The position numbers and the translations under genes were made by a program. Of a DNA stretch of 64,000 nucleotides, positions 1 through 8,570 are shown piece after piece. The DNA is taken from the NCBI GenBank assembly GCA_963823845.1, contig CAWGND010000014.1, forward strand, positions 248,001 to 312,000. Direction: 5' to 3'. The notes beneath the pieces are model-generated. The model had not been told where the DNA came from, made no database searches, and saw only the letters and a program-made list of their open reading frames with translations. Within the stretch, counting starts at the first letter, position 1. Each line of letters starts with the position of its first letter. The DNA is from Alloacidobacterium sp963823845 (GTDB lineage: Bacteria > Acidobacteriota > Terriglobia > Terriglobales > Acidobacteriaceae).

Positions 1-572
1 GACGTATCGACGAACAGCGTGATGAGGTTGAAATACCCGTACGGGTTCGCCGGATTCTGCCGAATGTTCTCGATCATGGTGTTGTAAGCGTCCTGGTATC
101 TGTCGATCTTCGAATAGGCGACGCCGAGCAGGTCAGCACATTTGGCATCAAAGATTCCTTTGGATCGAAGAGCGACGAGCGTGTCGATCGAAGCCTCATA
201 CCGACCAAGCCCAAAGTCGGCTAAGGCGATGGCGTACGCATGCGTGAGCGGATCCGGCACGTCCACTTGTCCAGACGTGAAAAGTTTGAGCGCGTCAGAG
301 GGGTCATGAGCCTTGCCATACAGCCAGCCAACATTGAATCGCTGGATCGGTGAAAGATGTGGACAGGATTCAAGACCATGAAGCACAGCCTTCGCTGCCG
401 GATAGTCCTGCTTTTCGATCAGTGACTCCACCTCGGCGAAGCTTTTGTCAGGCAGACAGGGCTTTCCCTCTTGAGATGCCGAGCTGATGCGAAATGCGAT
501 GAGGCACAATCCGCCAGCCAGAAGTAACTTGAGGCTTCCCGAGGGGCTAGCGCGCGTGGCATAAGGTTTCAT
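1..572 (-). CDS. Exported TPR-like protein, C-terminus outside window
   Basis: The frame is open from an ATG at 572 to the window edge (190 codons seen). It starts with a basic stretch and a hydrophobic segment (about residues 13-30), which looks like a signal peptide. The rest is helical and reads like tetratricopeptide repeats, with phrases such as YPAAKAVLHGLESCP and ALADFGLGRYEASIDTL. It lies 124 bp downstream of the TonB receptor on the same strand, so the two may be co-transcribed; TPR proteins often sit behind TonB receptors in acidobacterial sugar loci. The specific partner is unknown. Confidence 0.75.
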   Translation of the reverse strand, partial: MKPYATRASPSGSLKLLLAGGLCLIAFRISSASQEGKPCLPDKSFAEVESLIEKQDYPAAKAVLHGLESCPHLSPIQRFNVGWLYGKAHDPSDALKLFTSGQVDVPDPLTHAYAIALADFGLGRYEASIDTLVALRSKGIFDAKCADLLGVAYSKIDRYQDAYNTMIENIRQNPANPYGYFNLITLFVDT

Positions 573-696
573 CGATTGAATGCTAGCTGCCGGAGGGCAG
601 CCATCTCCAAGAATTCCGCGTTGGTTTTCCGACTGCGACGAGGTGCTCTCAATCGGGGAACCGAGGCACCCACCGATGCCTCGGTTCCGTCGGCAT

Positions 697-3600
697 TTAG
701 AACAACACCTTCAACCCAAACTGAATTTGACGGGCCGGCGCACTCGTGGATGTAATGCTCCCAAACGCGGAAGACTGCACATTGTTATTAGGCTGTCCAA
801 GTTGAGTCCGGTTGAACAGGTTGAAGAATTCGGACTTGAACTGAACGGTCAGACGTTCGATTGTGAAGTCCTTGCGGGCGTTGAAGTCGACGTTCAGATA
901 GCCAGGACCCACGAGATCATTTCTTCGCTCATTACCAAACGTATAGGGAGTAGGAACAGTGAACTGGTTCGGATTGAGCCATTGCTCTCTCGTCTTGAGT
1001 GCATGGCCCGGAGCATCGGGGTCCCGTTCCGCCCTTTGCGGTCCACCTCCCGTGTTCGCGACGTCGCCGCCTGCCAGGGCGTAGAAGGGAAGTCCCGAGT
1101 CGGCGGTAAAGATGCCTCCGATGTTCCAACCGCCGAGAACTGTATTTACAACTCGATTTGCATTTGTGAGAAACGGCTTCCCATTCCCGACCGGCAGCGC
1201 ATACGAAGCCGCGAATGAAAACATCTGCGTTCTGTTGTAGTCGGATGGCCCGTAGTCCTGAGCCAGGTCGTAGAAATTGGTAAGAGTATCGGCTTGTGGG
1301 TCCGATGCCAAATCCATTGACTTGCCGTACGAGTAAGAGAGCAGGTAATAGAGCCCGCCTGCGAGTTCCTGCTTCAGCTTTACCTGGAGACCGTTGTAGT
1401 TTCCAGTTCCTTCGTTGTAGTCCCAGGGGACGGGTCCACCAAATTGTGGATATGGCTGTCGCGCAGAGATCGGGCCCGGCCCCGGCACGGTAGCGCTGTT
1501 TCCGTACGGTTGTAGAAATTCGTGTCTGCTTCCCGAAGCGACATAGTGCACGCCGAGGGCTAAGGTTTGCGTCAATTGTTGCTCCACCCCGAGATTCCAC
1601 TCCATCGAATAAGGAATGGATGGGTTCGGGCTGCCGCCAAAACTCGCCAGCGGTATGTTCGGATTCAGGAAGTACGACGCCGGAGGGAGTGTATTGATAA
1701 ACACGGACGGGTAGCCGTCGTCTTGATTGCTAATGGTCGTGTATATGCCGCTCGGCCAGGAAAGACGGATATCCGACTGCTCTTCAATCAGCGTGTTATT
1801 GTGATCGTCGATGATCACAAATGCGCCCTGAATCGCGGTTTTGGCGCGAGGTTGGTAAACGAAGCCAAGGCGAGGTTGCCAACCGTTCGTCTGTGCATAG
1901 TAGTAGCTGCTGGGCCCCACAGCCTTCGGAAAGAGTGGCAAGACAGGGCCCGTGACGTGGAAAATCCCTGTGAGCATGTCGAGGCCGGAATTGATCTTGG
2001 AAAAGGTTGGCGGTGAGATGTAGTCATAACGAAGACCAAAGGAGAGCACCAGATTCTTCAAAATGCGCCACTGATCCTGGGCATAGATTCCGTACCAATT
2101 GATGTGTTGGTTTTCCGACGTATTACCGACCCAGGGCGTGTAGCTGTCCGGAGTACCGATGAGTAGGCTGGCCGGTCCATACCCTGTTCCGCTCTGCGAG
2201 GCGTCAACAGAGGTCCCATTCGTGGTGAAGTTCATGGTATATTGCCAGCCGTCATCGAAGCTATGGATGTGGTAGTACATACCTCCGACACCGATAGTAT
2301 GGTTTCCGACAATCTTTGAAAGGTCGGCGTGGTAGTCGCTGTTTTGTTGCGGTCCCACGGGAGCTGCAAACTGGCTGACTCCGGTATATCCATTCGCGAT
2401 CCCGACCCCGGGACCAAGAGGTAAATCATTCTTTACGGGGGCCGTCAAACTAAAGTTGAGCGCGTTAAGAAAGTCCACGCCTGCCGGCTCATCGAAAATA
2501 CTGAATGAGGTTTCCGTGTATCCATAGCGCAGGTTCAGAATCGTGTCCGGACCGAAGATATGGGTATATCCTCCTGCAAAGGCCAGCGAGTAGTTGGATT
2601 TATTTCCAACATAACCCGGAAACCCTTCGGGACTTGTCACGTTGTTGTTTGAGCGGTTGAACCGGAAGAATGCGGTGTTCTTGTCGTTGAACTCTTCGTC
2701 AATGCGGACACCCACCTGGTCTGCTGCCGTTGAGGTATTTCCGTTGAATGCGTAATTGGGTAGTATGCCAGGCGCGACGTTGAGGTTTGGCGCTGGATAA
2801 TACTTACTGAGGATCGCCAGTGCTGCCTGGTTGATCTGGTTTTGGGGAATCGTGTTGTTCGGGTAGGGATTCCGGATGATCTTCGCAGGGTTATGGGGAT
2901 CCACAGTCGTCGAATACGGGTCGTAGATCTCATTCGCAAATTCCGGACGCCCTAGATCATCATTGCCGATTGCGGTCGTTCCCAACACAGCCGAGAAGTC
3001 TCCGTTGCGCATAGCGTCGGTAAGCGTAGCCGACAAGTATGACTGTGTCTGCTCGGAACGAAAACCCTCCCAATATCCGGAAAAGAACGTATGATTCTTG
3101 ATCACGGGACCACCAAAGAAAACGCCGTATTGATTCTGTTTATATGGGGTTTCCGAAGTAGCCGGGTATGTAGTGGCATCCAGCACGTTGTTTCGAATGA
3201 ATTCGTATACGGCTCCATGGAAGTCATTGGTTCCCGAGCGGGTCAGGAGATTGATATTGGCTCCCGAGCTGATCGCAAACTGAGCATCTGTGATGTGAGA
3301 TTGGACGTTAAATTCCTGGATCGCATCCGGGGGCGGGCTGATGGCGAAGGTATTCGTAAAAAGAGCGTTGTTCAGCACTCCATCCATCGTGTAGTTGTTT
3401 TGTTGCGGCCGCTGCCCATCGACTGACGGGCTTACCGACCCGGCTCCAAGCGTTACGGTGAACGCCCCCTGCTGTCCACCCTGAATTAGGGGAACGGCTC
3501 CAGGGGTGAGAAGTGTCAGCTGGTTGAATTGGCGCCCGTTCAGAGGCAGATCTACGATAGCAGAATGACCAACGACTTCTGCCTGGGTTGCAGAAGTCGT

Positions 3601-3990
3601 ATTGATTTGCGTAACATCCGCATTCACCTGGACAGTCTGCGTGGAGGCAGTCACTCCCATCTTGAAGTTCAACGCTTCGCTTTGATTCACTTCGAGATGA
3701 ACATTCGCCAACTTTTGGCTGGCAAACCCCTCTTTGTTGACAGTGACATCGTAGACACCTGGCTGTAATTCGGGAATCGAATAGTACCCGTTCGCGTCGG
3801 TGACCGCACTTCTTTGTATACCGGTCGCCTGGTTGGCCAGCTGTATATGGGCTCCTGGTATGACGGCCCCAGTAGAGTCTGTAATCGTACCGGTGATCAG
3901 GCCTGACGTTGTCTGGGCACGAGCCGAGCCAGGAAACGCCAGCGCAATGATCCCGAACTGTAGCGCAAATGCAATGAACCTCTTCGACAT
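697..3990 (-). CDS. TonB-dependent receptor with carboxypeptidase-regulatory-like domain
   Basis: Outer-membrane receptor of 1,097 aa, the oversized class common in Acidobacteriota. Residues 1-25 are a signal peptide ending ARAQ. Residues about 30-115 are a carboxypeptidase-regulatory-like beta-sandwich (GTITDSTGAVIPGAHI, GYYSIPELQPGVYDVTV). A plug follows (DLPLNGRQFNQLTLLTPG), then a long beta-barrel ending in QFGLKVLF with a terminal aromatic. The ATG at 3990 is preferred over the upstream TTG because GGGAGG lies 7 nt before it. The substrate is not readable from sequence; the facing L-fucose genes suggest fucosylated glycans or fucose oligomers. An AAGCACTT site and a TTGACA box lie upstream, so it may share the GntR regulator. 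Confidence 0.9.
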   Translation of the reverse strand: MSKRFIAFALQFGIIALAFPGSARAQTTSGLITGTITDSTGAVIPGAHIQLANQATGIQRSAVTDANGYYSIPELQPGVYDVTVNKEGFASQKLANVHLEVNQSEALNFKMGVTASTQTVQVNADVTQINTTSATQAEVVGHSAIVDLPLNGRQFNQLTLLTPGAVPLIQGGQQGAFTVTLGAGSVSPSVDGQRPQQNNYTMDGVLNNALFTNTFAISPPPDAIQEFNVQSHITDAQFAISSGANINLLTRSGTNDFHGAVYEFIRNNVLDATTYPATSETPYKQNQYGVFFGGPVIKNHTFFSGYWEGFRSEQTQSYLSATLTDAMRNGDFSAVLGTTAIGNDDLGRPEFANEIYDPYSTTVDPHNPAKIIRNPYPNNTIPQNQINQAALAILSKYYPAPNLNVAPGILPNYAFNGNTSTAADQVGVRIDEEFNDKNTAFFRFNRSNNNVTSPEGFPGYVGNKSNYSLAFAGGYTHIFGPDTILNLRYGYTETSFSIFDEPAGVDFLNALNFSLTAPVKNDLPLGPGVGIANGYTGVSQFAAPVGPQQNSDYHADLSKIVGNHTIGVGGMYYHIHSFDDGWQYTMNFTTNGTSVDASQSGTGYGPASLLIGTPDSYTPWVGNTSENQHINWYGIYAQDQWRILKNLVLSFGLRYDYISPPTFSKINSGLDMLTGIFHVTGPVLPLFPKAVGPSSYYYAQTNGWQPRLGFVYQPRAKTAIQGAFVIIDDHNNTLIEEQSDIRLSWPSGIYTTISNQDDGYPSVFINTLPPASYFLNPNIPLASFGGSPNPSIPYSMEWNLGVEQQLTQTLALGVHYVASGSRHEFLQPYGNSATVPGPGPISARQPYPQFGGPVPWDYNEGTGNYNGLQVKLKQELAGGLYYLLSYSYGKSMDLASDPQADTLTNFYDLAQDYGPSDYNRTQMFSFAASYALPVGNGKPFLTNANRVVNTVLGGWNIGGIFTADSGLPFYALAGGDVANTGGGPQRAERDPDAPGHALKTREQWLNPNQFTVPTPYTFGNERRNDLVGPGYLNVDFNARKDFTIERLTVQFKSEFFNLFNRTQLGQPNNNVQSSAFGSITSTSAPARQIQFGLKVLF

Positions 3991-4145
3991 CAAATGACCT
4001 CCCAATTAAGCCGAGACTGAGATTGAGACAAGCGACACACTTTTGCCGCTTGCTTGCGCATAGCGCTGAGGCGGGAACGGAATCCTCCAAAACTGGCTGT
4101 GACGCTTCGACCTCGACACGAGCGCTCTCCGCCTAAATCTATTAG

Positions 4146-4194
4146 AAGCACTTAAACGGAGAGCAACCTAGATCACACTATTCTTGATTGTCAA
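4146..4194 (-). promoter_or_regulatory. Candidate promoter and operator for the TonB receptor
   Basis: On the minus strand, TTGACA (4189-4194) is followed after 18 nt by TAGGTT (4165-4170), a weak -10. AAGCACTT (4146-4153) lies just downstream, near the expected transcription start. The arrangement (TTGACA, 18-nt spacer, then AAG-NN-CTT) is the same as upstream of the GntR gene, which supports repression by that regulator. Binding is inferred. Confidence 0.45.
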
Positions 4195-4271
4195 GGTGTT
4201 TTTTTTAACTATTTGTTTTCAATAATATAATCGACTCGAGCTTTACTTTTTTTCATCCCTATTGTCATTTC

Positions 4272-4279
4272 AAGTGCTT
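4272..4279. promoter_or_regulatory. AAGTGCTT candidate operator
   Basis: AAGTGCTTAAAC matches, on the other strand or directly, three further AAG-NN-CTT sites within 800 bp. It lies between the TonB receptor promoter and the 3' end of the mutarotase gene. No promoter is clear next to it, so it may be an auxiliary operator. Confidence 0.35.
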
Positions 4280-4465
4280 AAACTTACAAATACAGGGACG
4301 AATACAACACTAGTTCTTTCAGGAATGTGCCCAAAGAAGAGCGTGGCGATGCCGCCATGCAGGAATTCTGGCCGGACCCCTTCCCTTGGCGCGCTCACGG
4401 CGTCGCCGCGCGCCAAAAGGCGAGGCCACAAGAAGGTGGCAGAGACTGAGGTGGGGCCAGGGGCT

Positions 4466-4789
4466 TCAGTCGAGATGAAACACTTCTTCCATCTCCGCCC
4501 ACCATTCGCCCCCTTTGCGGGTAGGTAGTGGATCCTGTATAGGCTCCATAATGGCCCACCATTCCTGCGTTTTAGCGTCTGCTGCCATCTTCGCCCAGTC
4601 TTTCTTGATGTCCGTTCCATGGTATTCGAAGTATCCGAAAAGAACGTCGTCCTTGAAGAAGACGGAGTAGTTACGGATGTTGCAGTCCGAGATCTTGCTC
4701 AACACCTCTGGCCACACCGCGGCATGATATCTTTTGTACTCCTCTGCCCGCCCGGGTTTGAGGCGAATCATCGTGCCAAATCGCTGCAT
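4466..4789 (-). CDS. L-rhamnose/L-fucose mutarotase family protein
   Basis: A 107-aa protein of the RhaM family, which interconverts alpha and beta anomers of 6-deoxy-L-sugars. The family length is about 104 aa. The N-terminal Tyr18 and His22 (EEYKRYHAAVWPEV) match the catalytic Tyr/His of E. coli RhaM in both identity and spacing. The Trp-rich segment EWWAIMEPI and the C-terminal EEVFHLD also fit the family. It is divergent to the GntR/SDR/dehydratase genes, and its anomer interconversion would feed the dehydrogenase. Family is firm; L-fucose rather than L-rhamnose is inferred from the neighbouring fuconate dehydratase. Confidence 0.85.
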   Translation of the reverse strand: MQRFGTMIRLKPGRAEEYKRYHAAVWPEVLSKISDCNIRNYSVFFKDDVLFGYFEYHGTDIKKDWAKMAADAKTQEWWAIMEPIQDPLPTRKGGEWWAEMEEVFHLD

Positions 4790-4846
4790 GCAGCTCTCCT
4801 TTGAAACTGAGCCATGCTATATGGTGGGGATTCTTGATGCAAGAAT

Positions 4847-4858
4847 AGTCAAGTGCTT
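4847..4858 (-). promoter_or_regulatory. Operator-like site upstream of the mutarotase
   Basis: Minus-strand AAGCACTTGACT combines an AAG-NN-CTT site (4851-4858) with a TTGACT -35-like box (4847-4852), about 60 bp before the mutarotase start. I see no convincing -10 at 16-18 nt. It is one of four related sites in this control region. Confidence 0.35.
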
Positions 4859-4867
4859 GTATTTACC

Positions 4868-4921
4868 TTGACACCGTAATATCGGGCCGCATACCATTAC
4901 GCTTCACATCTTTAAGCGCTT
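4868..4921 (+). promoter_or_regulatory. Promoter and operator of the GntR operon
   Basis: TTGACA (4868-4873), an 18-nt spacer and TACCAT (4892-4897) form a sigma-70-like promoter. The perfect palindrome AAGCGCTT (4914-4921) sits just downstream, six bases before the GntR start codon, where a bound repressor would block transcription. This suggests autoregulation. Confidence 0.5.
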
Positions 4922-4927
4922 CAATTT

Positions 4928-5611
4928 ATGCCCACACCTTCCGCACTCGCATCCGATGGTCTCGTCAAGAAAACTTTGGCCGACAAACTCCTGGCAGAGA
5001 TCATGAGCGGATCTTTGTCCCCGGGAGAACGCATTATTGAGGGCAAGTGGGCGGCGCACTTCAGTGTGGCACAGGGCACAATCCGCGAGGCGATCAATCT
5101 TCTTGAACGCGATGGGTTTGTGACTAAAGAGGGCGGCCGTAGCGCTCGCGTGATCAATCTCACGGAGAAGGACGTTGTCCAGCTTTATCAGATGCGCGGC
5201 GCGGTCGAAGGCCTTGCCGCAAATCTCGCGGCGCGGGCACAGCCGGACTTCTCGCATTTGCAATCGATCGTGGACGGAATGCGGCGTGCAGCGAAGGCGA
5301 AGAGCGCTCCAAACATGCTCGATTGGGACCTCAAGTTTCATCTTGAGCTTTGCAGTCTCTCCGGAAACAGGCACCTTGCGGACTACGCGCAACGCATGCT
5401 GATGCCGTTTTTCGCTTTTGTCCGGATGCGCATGATCGCGGGCGGGCGCGGCACATCGGTGTGGGATAAAGACCTGGAGTCTCATCAGCGGATTGTGGAT
5501 CTGTTGCGCGAAGGTGATGGAGAGATGGCTGAACACTACGTAAAAAAGGCAATGGTCCGATTTGCCAAAACCGCATACGACAACTGGGTTGCGCATGGAA
5601 GAAAGTCTTGA
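4928..5611 (+). CDS. GntR-family (FadR/FCD subgroup) transcriptional regulator
   Basis: A 227-aa regulator. Residues about 10-75 are a winged helix-turn-helix (LAEIMSGSLSPGERIIEGKWAAHFSVAQGTIREAINLLERDG in overlapping parts). Residues about 85-215 are an all-helical FCD effector domain, with metal-ligand-like Asp and His residues in DWDLKFHLEL and WDKDLESHQRIVDLL. Such regulators typically sense the pathway sugar acid. It is the first gene of the operon, and its stop overlaps the SDR start by 17 bp, implying translational coupling. Candidate operators are the four AAG-NN-CTT sites upstream and divergent from it. Confidence 0.88.
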   Translation: MPTPSALASDGLVKKTLADKLLAEIMSGSLSPGERIIEGKWAAHFSVAQGTIREAINLLERDGFVTKEGGRSARVINLTEKDVVQLYQMRGAVEGLAANLAARAQPDFSHLQSIVDGMRRAAKAKSAPNMLDWDLKFHLELCSLSGNRHLADYAQRMLMPFFAFVRMRMIAGGRGTSVWDKDLESHQRIVDLLREGDGEMAEHYVKKAMVRFAKTAYDNWVAHGRKS

Positions 5612-6362
5612 TGGAAAAGTCATAGTTCTAACCGGCGGCGCGAGTGGGATCGGTCGCGAGTGCGCAATCGCTTATGCGCGTGAAGGGGCGACCGTTGCAA
5701 TTCTGGACAGGAATTTTGAGGATGCACAAAAGGCTGCGAAAGATCTCGGCAATCAGAGCTCTGCATACTATGCGGATGTTTCCAAGGGAGCCGATATCGA
5801 GAAGGCCATAGCGGCAGTTCTTAAGGAATTCGGGCGTCTCGATGCTGTGCATAACAATGCTGGAATCGTAAGCCCATCTTGCCCGCTGCATGAGACGACA
5901 GAAGAACAGTGGGATGATCTTCATCGTACCAATCTCAAGTCTGTCTACTGGACGACAAAGTTCTCACTCGAGGCTCTGGTCGAAAGCAAGGGCTCAATCC
6001 TGAACACAGCAAGCATGGTAGGCCTTCTCGGCCAAACTAACCACGCAGCCTATGTCGCGACTAAAGGCGGCATGATCGCTCTAACCAAGGCGATGGCCGC
6101 CGACTACGCGAAATATCTGATCAGAGTAAATGCGGTATGTCCTGCGGGTGCGTGGACTCCCATGCTGGAGCAGTGGGCTGCAGAACAGCCCAATCCTCAA
6201 GGCACTCGACAGTATCTCGATGATATTCACCTTCTCGGCTATTGCCCGCGGGGCGATGTCATAGCAGACGCAGCAGCTTTTCTACTTTCATCCAAGGCCC
6301 GATTTATAACTGGATGCATTTTGCCGGTGAGTGGCGGCGCTGAGCTGGGTTACAGACGCTAA
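5595..6362 (+). CDS. SDR dehydrogenase, probably of the L-fucose pathway
   Basis: A 255-aa classical short-chain dehydrogenase. The NAD(P)-binding TGGASGIG is at residues 13-20, NNAG at 87-90 and the catalytic Ser140, Tyr153, Lys157 triad is intact (AAYVATKGG). The start at 5595 is favoured because the protein then begins with the usual SDR N-terminus and overlaps the regulator by 17 bp. In non-phosphorylative L-fucose catabolism SDRs act either on L-fucose (giving the lactone) or on 2-keto-3-deoxy-L-fuconate; both fit and the sequence does not decide. It lies 12 bp before the fuconate dehydratase gene. Confidence 0.85.
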   Translation: MEESLDGKVIVLTGGASGIGRECAIAYAREGATVAILDRNFEDAQKAAKDLGNQSSAYYADVSKGADIEKAIAAVLKEFGRLDAVHNNAGIVSPSCPLHETTEEQWDDLHRTNLKSVYWTTKFSLEALVESKGSILNTASMVGLLGQTNHAAYVATKGGMIALTKAMAADYAKYLIRVNAVCPAGAWTPMLEQWAAEQPNPQGTRQYLDDIHLLGYCPRGDVIADAAAFLLSSKARFITGCILPVSGGAELGYRR

Positions 6363-6374
6363 CTGGAATGGGAC

Positions 6375-7619
6375 ATGCCTGACTACACAATTCAATCCAT
6401 CTCTACGTATGATGCCCGGTTTGCATTGCCACCGGGCGCAGGTACAGACTCTATTCACGATACTTCGGGATACTGCTTGGCGATGACACTGTTGTCGACG
6501 CAGGCCGGTCCCCGCGGATCGGGCTTTGTCCTGACACTCGGTGACGGCAATACTCTCGTGTGCAAAGCCATCGAAATGTTAGCGAAACCTCTTGAGGGAA
6601 TGTCCATTGACGCCGTAATGGCCGATTTCGGGAACATCTCCCGTAAGATTGCCGACCACTCGTCACTGCGATGGCTTGGGCCGCACAAGGGTGTTGTGCA
6701 ACTGGCATTGGCGTCAATCACCAATGCTTGTTTCGACCTCTGGGCAAAGAGCCGGGGTGTACCGCTCTGGAAGCTCTTGCTCGACCTCACACCTGAAGAG
6801 CTTATCCGCGTTCTCGACCTGAGCTACCTCGAAGAAATCCTCCCCGAGGACAAGGCTGTGGCAATGCTCCGTGAGCAGTTGCCCAACCGTGCACAGCGGG
6901 AAATCATTCTCAAGAGCGGCTACCCCGGCTATGACACCTCTGTGGGCTGGATGAACTACGACGACGATAGGGTCACGGAATTGACGAAAAAGGCTCTGGA
7001 CCAGGGATTCTCCGCGTTTAAGCTTAAGGTCGGCTCGCCTGAAGAAAGCCGTGATCTGCGTCGCGCGGCGATGCTGCGCAAACTGGTCGGTGACGAAAGC
7101 ACGGTGATGTTTGATGCGAACCAACATTGGCCTCTCCCTGATGCTCTTCGCATTTGCGGCGAACTCGCTACATTCCGCCCTCACTGGATCGAAGAACCGA
7201 CACACCCGGATGACATCCAGGCACATGTGGAGTTGTCGCGTGCAATCGGCCCAATCAAGATTGCCGCCGGCGAGCACATTTCAAACCGTGTGCTCTTCAA
7301 GAACTTCATGAAAGCCAATGCGCTGTCATTCATCCAGGTCGATTGCACCAGAGTTGCGGGCGTCAGCGAGTTCCTCTCTGTGAGCTTCCTCGCCAAGATC
7401 TTTGACCTGCCAGTCGTGCCTCACGTTGGCGACATGGGCCAGATGCATCAACACCTGGTTCTCTTCAACCACATTGGCCTCGGACTTAAGGCTGAATTCC
7501 TCGAGCATATACCTCACCTCCGGACCTACTTCGTACATCCGGCAGAAGTAAAGGACGGAGTTTATAAGACTCCTGTGGAGCCTGGCGCTTCCGCGGATCT
7601 ACGGGAGCTTTCCCGGTGA
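6375..7619 (+). CDS. L-fuconate dehydratase (enolase superfamily)
   Basis: A 414-aa protein of the mandelate racemase/muconate lactonizing enzyme superfamily. It carries the Lys-x-Lys base (FKLKVG, near residue 216), metal ligands in FDANQHW (about 247), EEPTHP (about 272) and GEH (about 298), and the His-containing HVGDMGQMHQHL (about 348). This motif set, with the extended N-terminus (DAEL-like SYLEEILP insert), is characteristic of L-fuconate dehydratase, which converts L-fuconate to 2-keto-3-deoxy-L-fuconate in the cytoplasm. It sits directly behind the SDR in the same operon. No 2,4-diketo-3-deoxy-fuconate hydrolase or aldolase is seen nearby, so the lower pathway must be elsewhere. Confidence 0.88.
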   Translation: MPDYTIQSISTYDARFALPPGAGTDSIHDTSGYCLAMTLLSTQAGPRGSGFVLTLGDGNTLVCKAIEMLAKPLEGMSIDAVMADFGNISRKIADHSSLRWLGPHKGVVQLALASITNACFDLWAKSRGVPLWKLLLDLTPEELIRVLDLSYLEEILPEDKAVAMLREQLPNRAQREIILKSGYPGYDTSVGWMNYDDDRVTELTKKALDQGFSAFKLKVGSPEESRDLRRAAMLRKLVGDESTVMFDANQHWPLPDALRICGELATFRPHWIEEPTHPDDIQAHVELSRAIGPIKIAAGEHISNRVLFKNFMKANALSFIQVDCTRVAGVSEFLSVSFLAKIFDLPVVPHVGDMGQMHQHLVLFNHIGLGLKAEFLEHIPHLRTYFVHPAEVKDGVYKTPVEPGASADLRELSR

Positions 7620-7702
7620 TAACGTTTCATCCCATCTGCTCTGCGATGGATCGCCTCCGGCGCAGCGCAGATCTTTTGGATTGATCGTGGGTACTTAATT
7701 GA

Positions 7703-8548
7703 ATGGGTAACGCATGCATTGACGCACATCAGCACTTATGGCGCTATCATTCCCCGGGGCCTGCCTGGATGGGACCGAACATGGAAGTCTTACGGCGCGA
7801 TTTTCTTATTGGCGACCTGCGTGCCGTCACGGACGAAGCAGGCGTTACCGGAACGATCGTTGTTGAAACGGAACGTACCATCGCAGAAACGGAGTGGCTC
7901 ACCCAGGTCGCGGCATCCCACGAGCTGATTTGCGGAGTCGTAGGATGGGCACCGCTTACAATCCCGCGTTCAGCCTCAGAACTCGAGAGAATTGCTGCTC
8001 TCCCGAAAATGAAAGCAGTGCGTCATCCGATTCACGATGAACCGGATGACCAGTTCGTCCTGCGAGATGACTTCAATCGAGGTATCGCAGAGCTGAAACG
8101 CTTCGATCTCGGATACGACGTCCTGATCTTCGAGAAGCATCTTCCTCAAACCATCGAATTCGTGGATCGTCATCCGAATCAGACCTTCATCCTCGATCAT
8201 GTCGCCAAGCCTCGCATTCGTGACTGCGTTATGGAGCCTTGGAAAAAGCATATTCGAGAGCTGGCTCGGCGGCTGAATGTCTACTGCAAAATCTCGGGAA
8301 TGGTGACCGAAGCCGATTGGGACACTTGGTCTGATGAAGGACTGTCTCCGTATTTCGATACCGTGCTCGAAGCGTTCACTCCCAAGAGATTGATGTTCGG
8401 CTCAGACTGGCCTCTTGTGACATTGGCCTCTTCCTATCGCCGATGGGTCGGCACAGTTAGGGCTGCGATCGCTCAACTGTCAGAAGACGAACGTGACTGG
8501 ATTCTCGCGAGGACGGCTGTCGAAGCCTACAAGATTACGATGGCCTAA
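7703..8548 (+). CDS. Amidohydrolase-family lactonase, probable L-fuconolactonase
   Basis: A 281-aa TIM-barrel metal-dependent hydrolase of the COG3618/amidohydrolase-2 family. The metal-binding DAHQHLW is at residues 6-12, FILDHVAKP near 157 and the Asp of FGSDWP near 233. Family members in fucose and galactose operons hydrolyse sugar lactones such as L-fucono-1,5-lactone. Placed between the fuconate dehydratase and the PQQ dehydrogenase, it would supply L-fuconate. The 83-bp gap after the dehydratase shows no promoter I can defend. Confidence 0.82.
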   Translation: MGNACIDAHQHLWRYHSPGPAWMGPNMEVLRRDFLIGDLRAVTDEAGVTGTIVVETERTIAETEWLTQVAASHELICGVVGWAPLTIPRSASELERIAALPKMKAVRHPIHDEPDDQFVLRDDFNRGIAELKRFDLGYDVLIFEKHLPQTIEFVDRHPNQTFILDHVAKPRIRDCVMEPWKKHIRELARRLNVYCKISGMVTEADWDTWSDEGLSPYFDTVLEAFTPKRLMFGSDWPLVTLASSYRRWVGTVRAAIAQLSEDERDWILARTAVEAYKITMA

Positions 8549-8570
8549 CTCGGAACTTGTTTTATCGCAT

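Noticed and set aside
580..1218. Plus-strand open frame of 212 aa opposite the TonB receptor
   Set aside because: It lies on the antisense of a clear receptor gene and resembles no protein; many similar antisense frames elsewhere were also left out.
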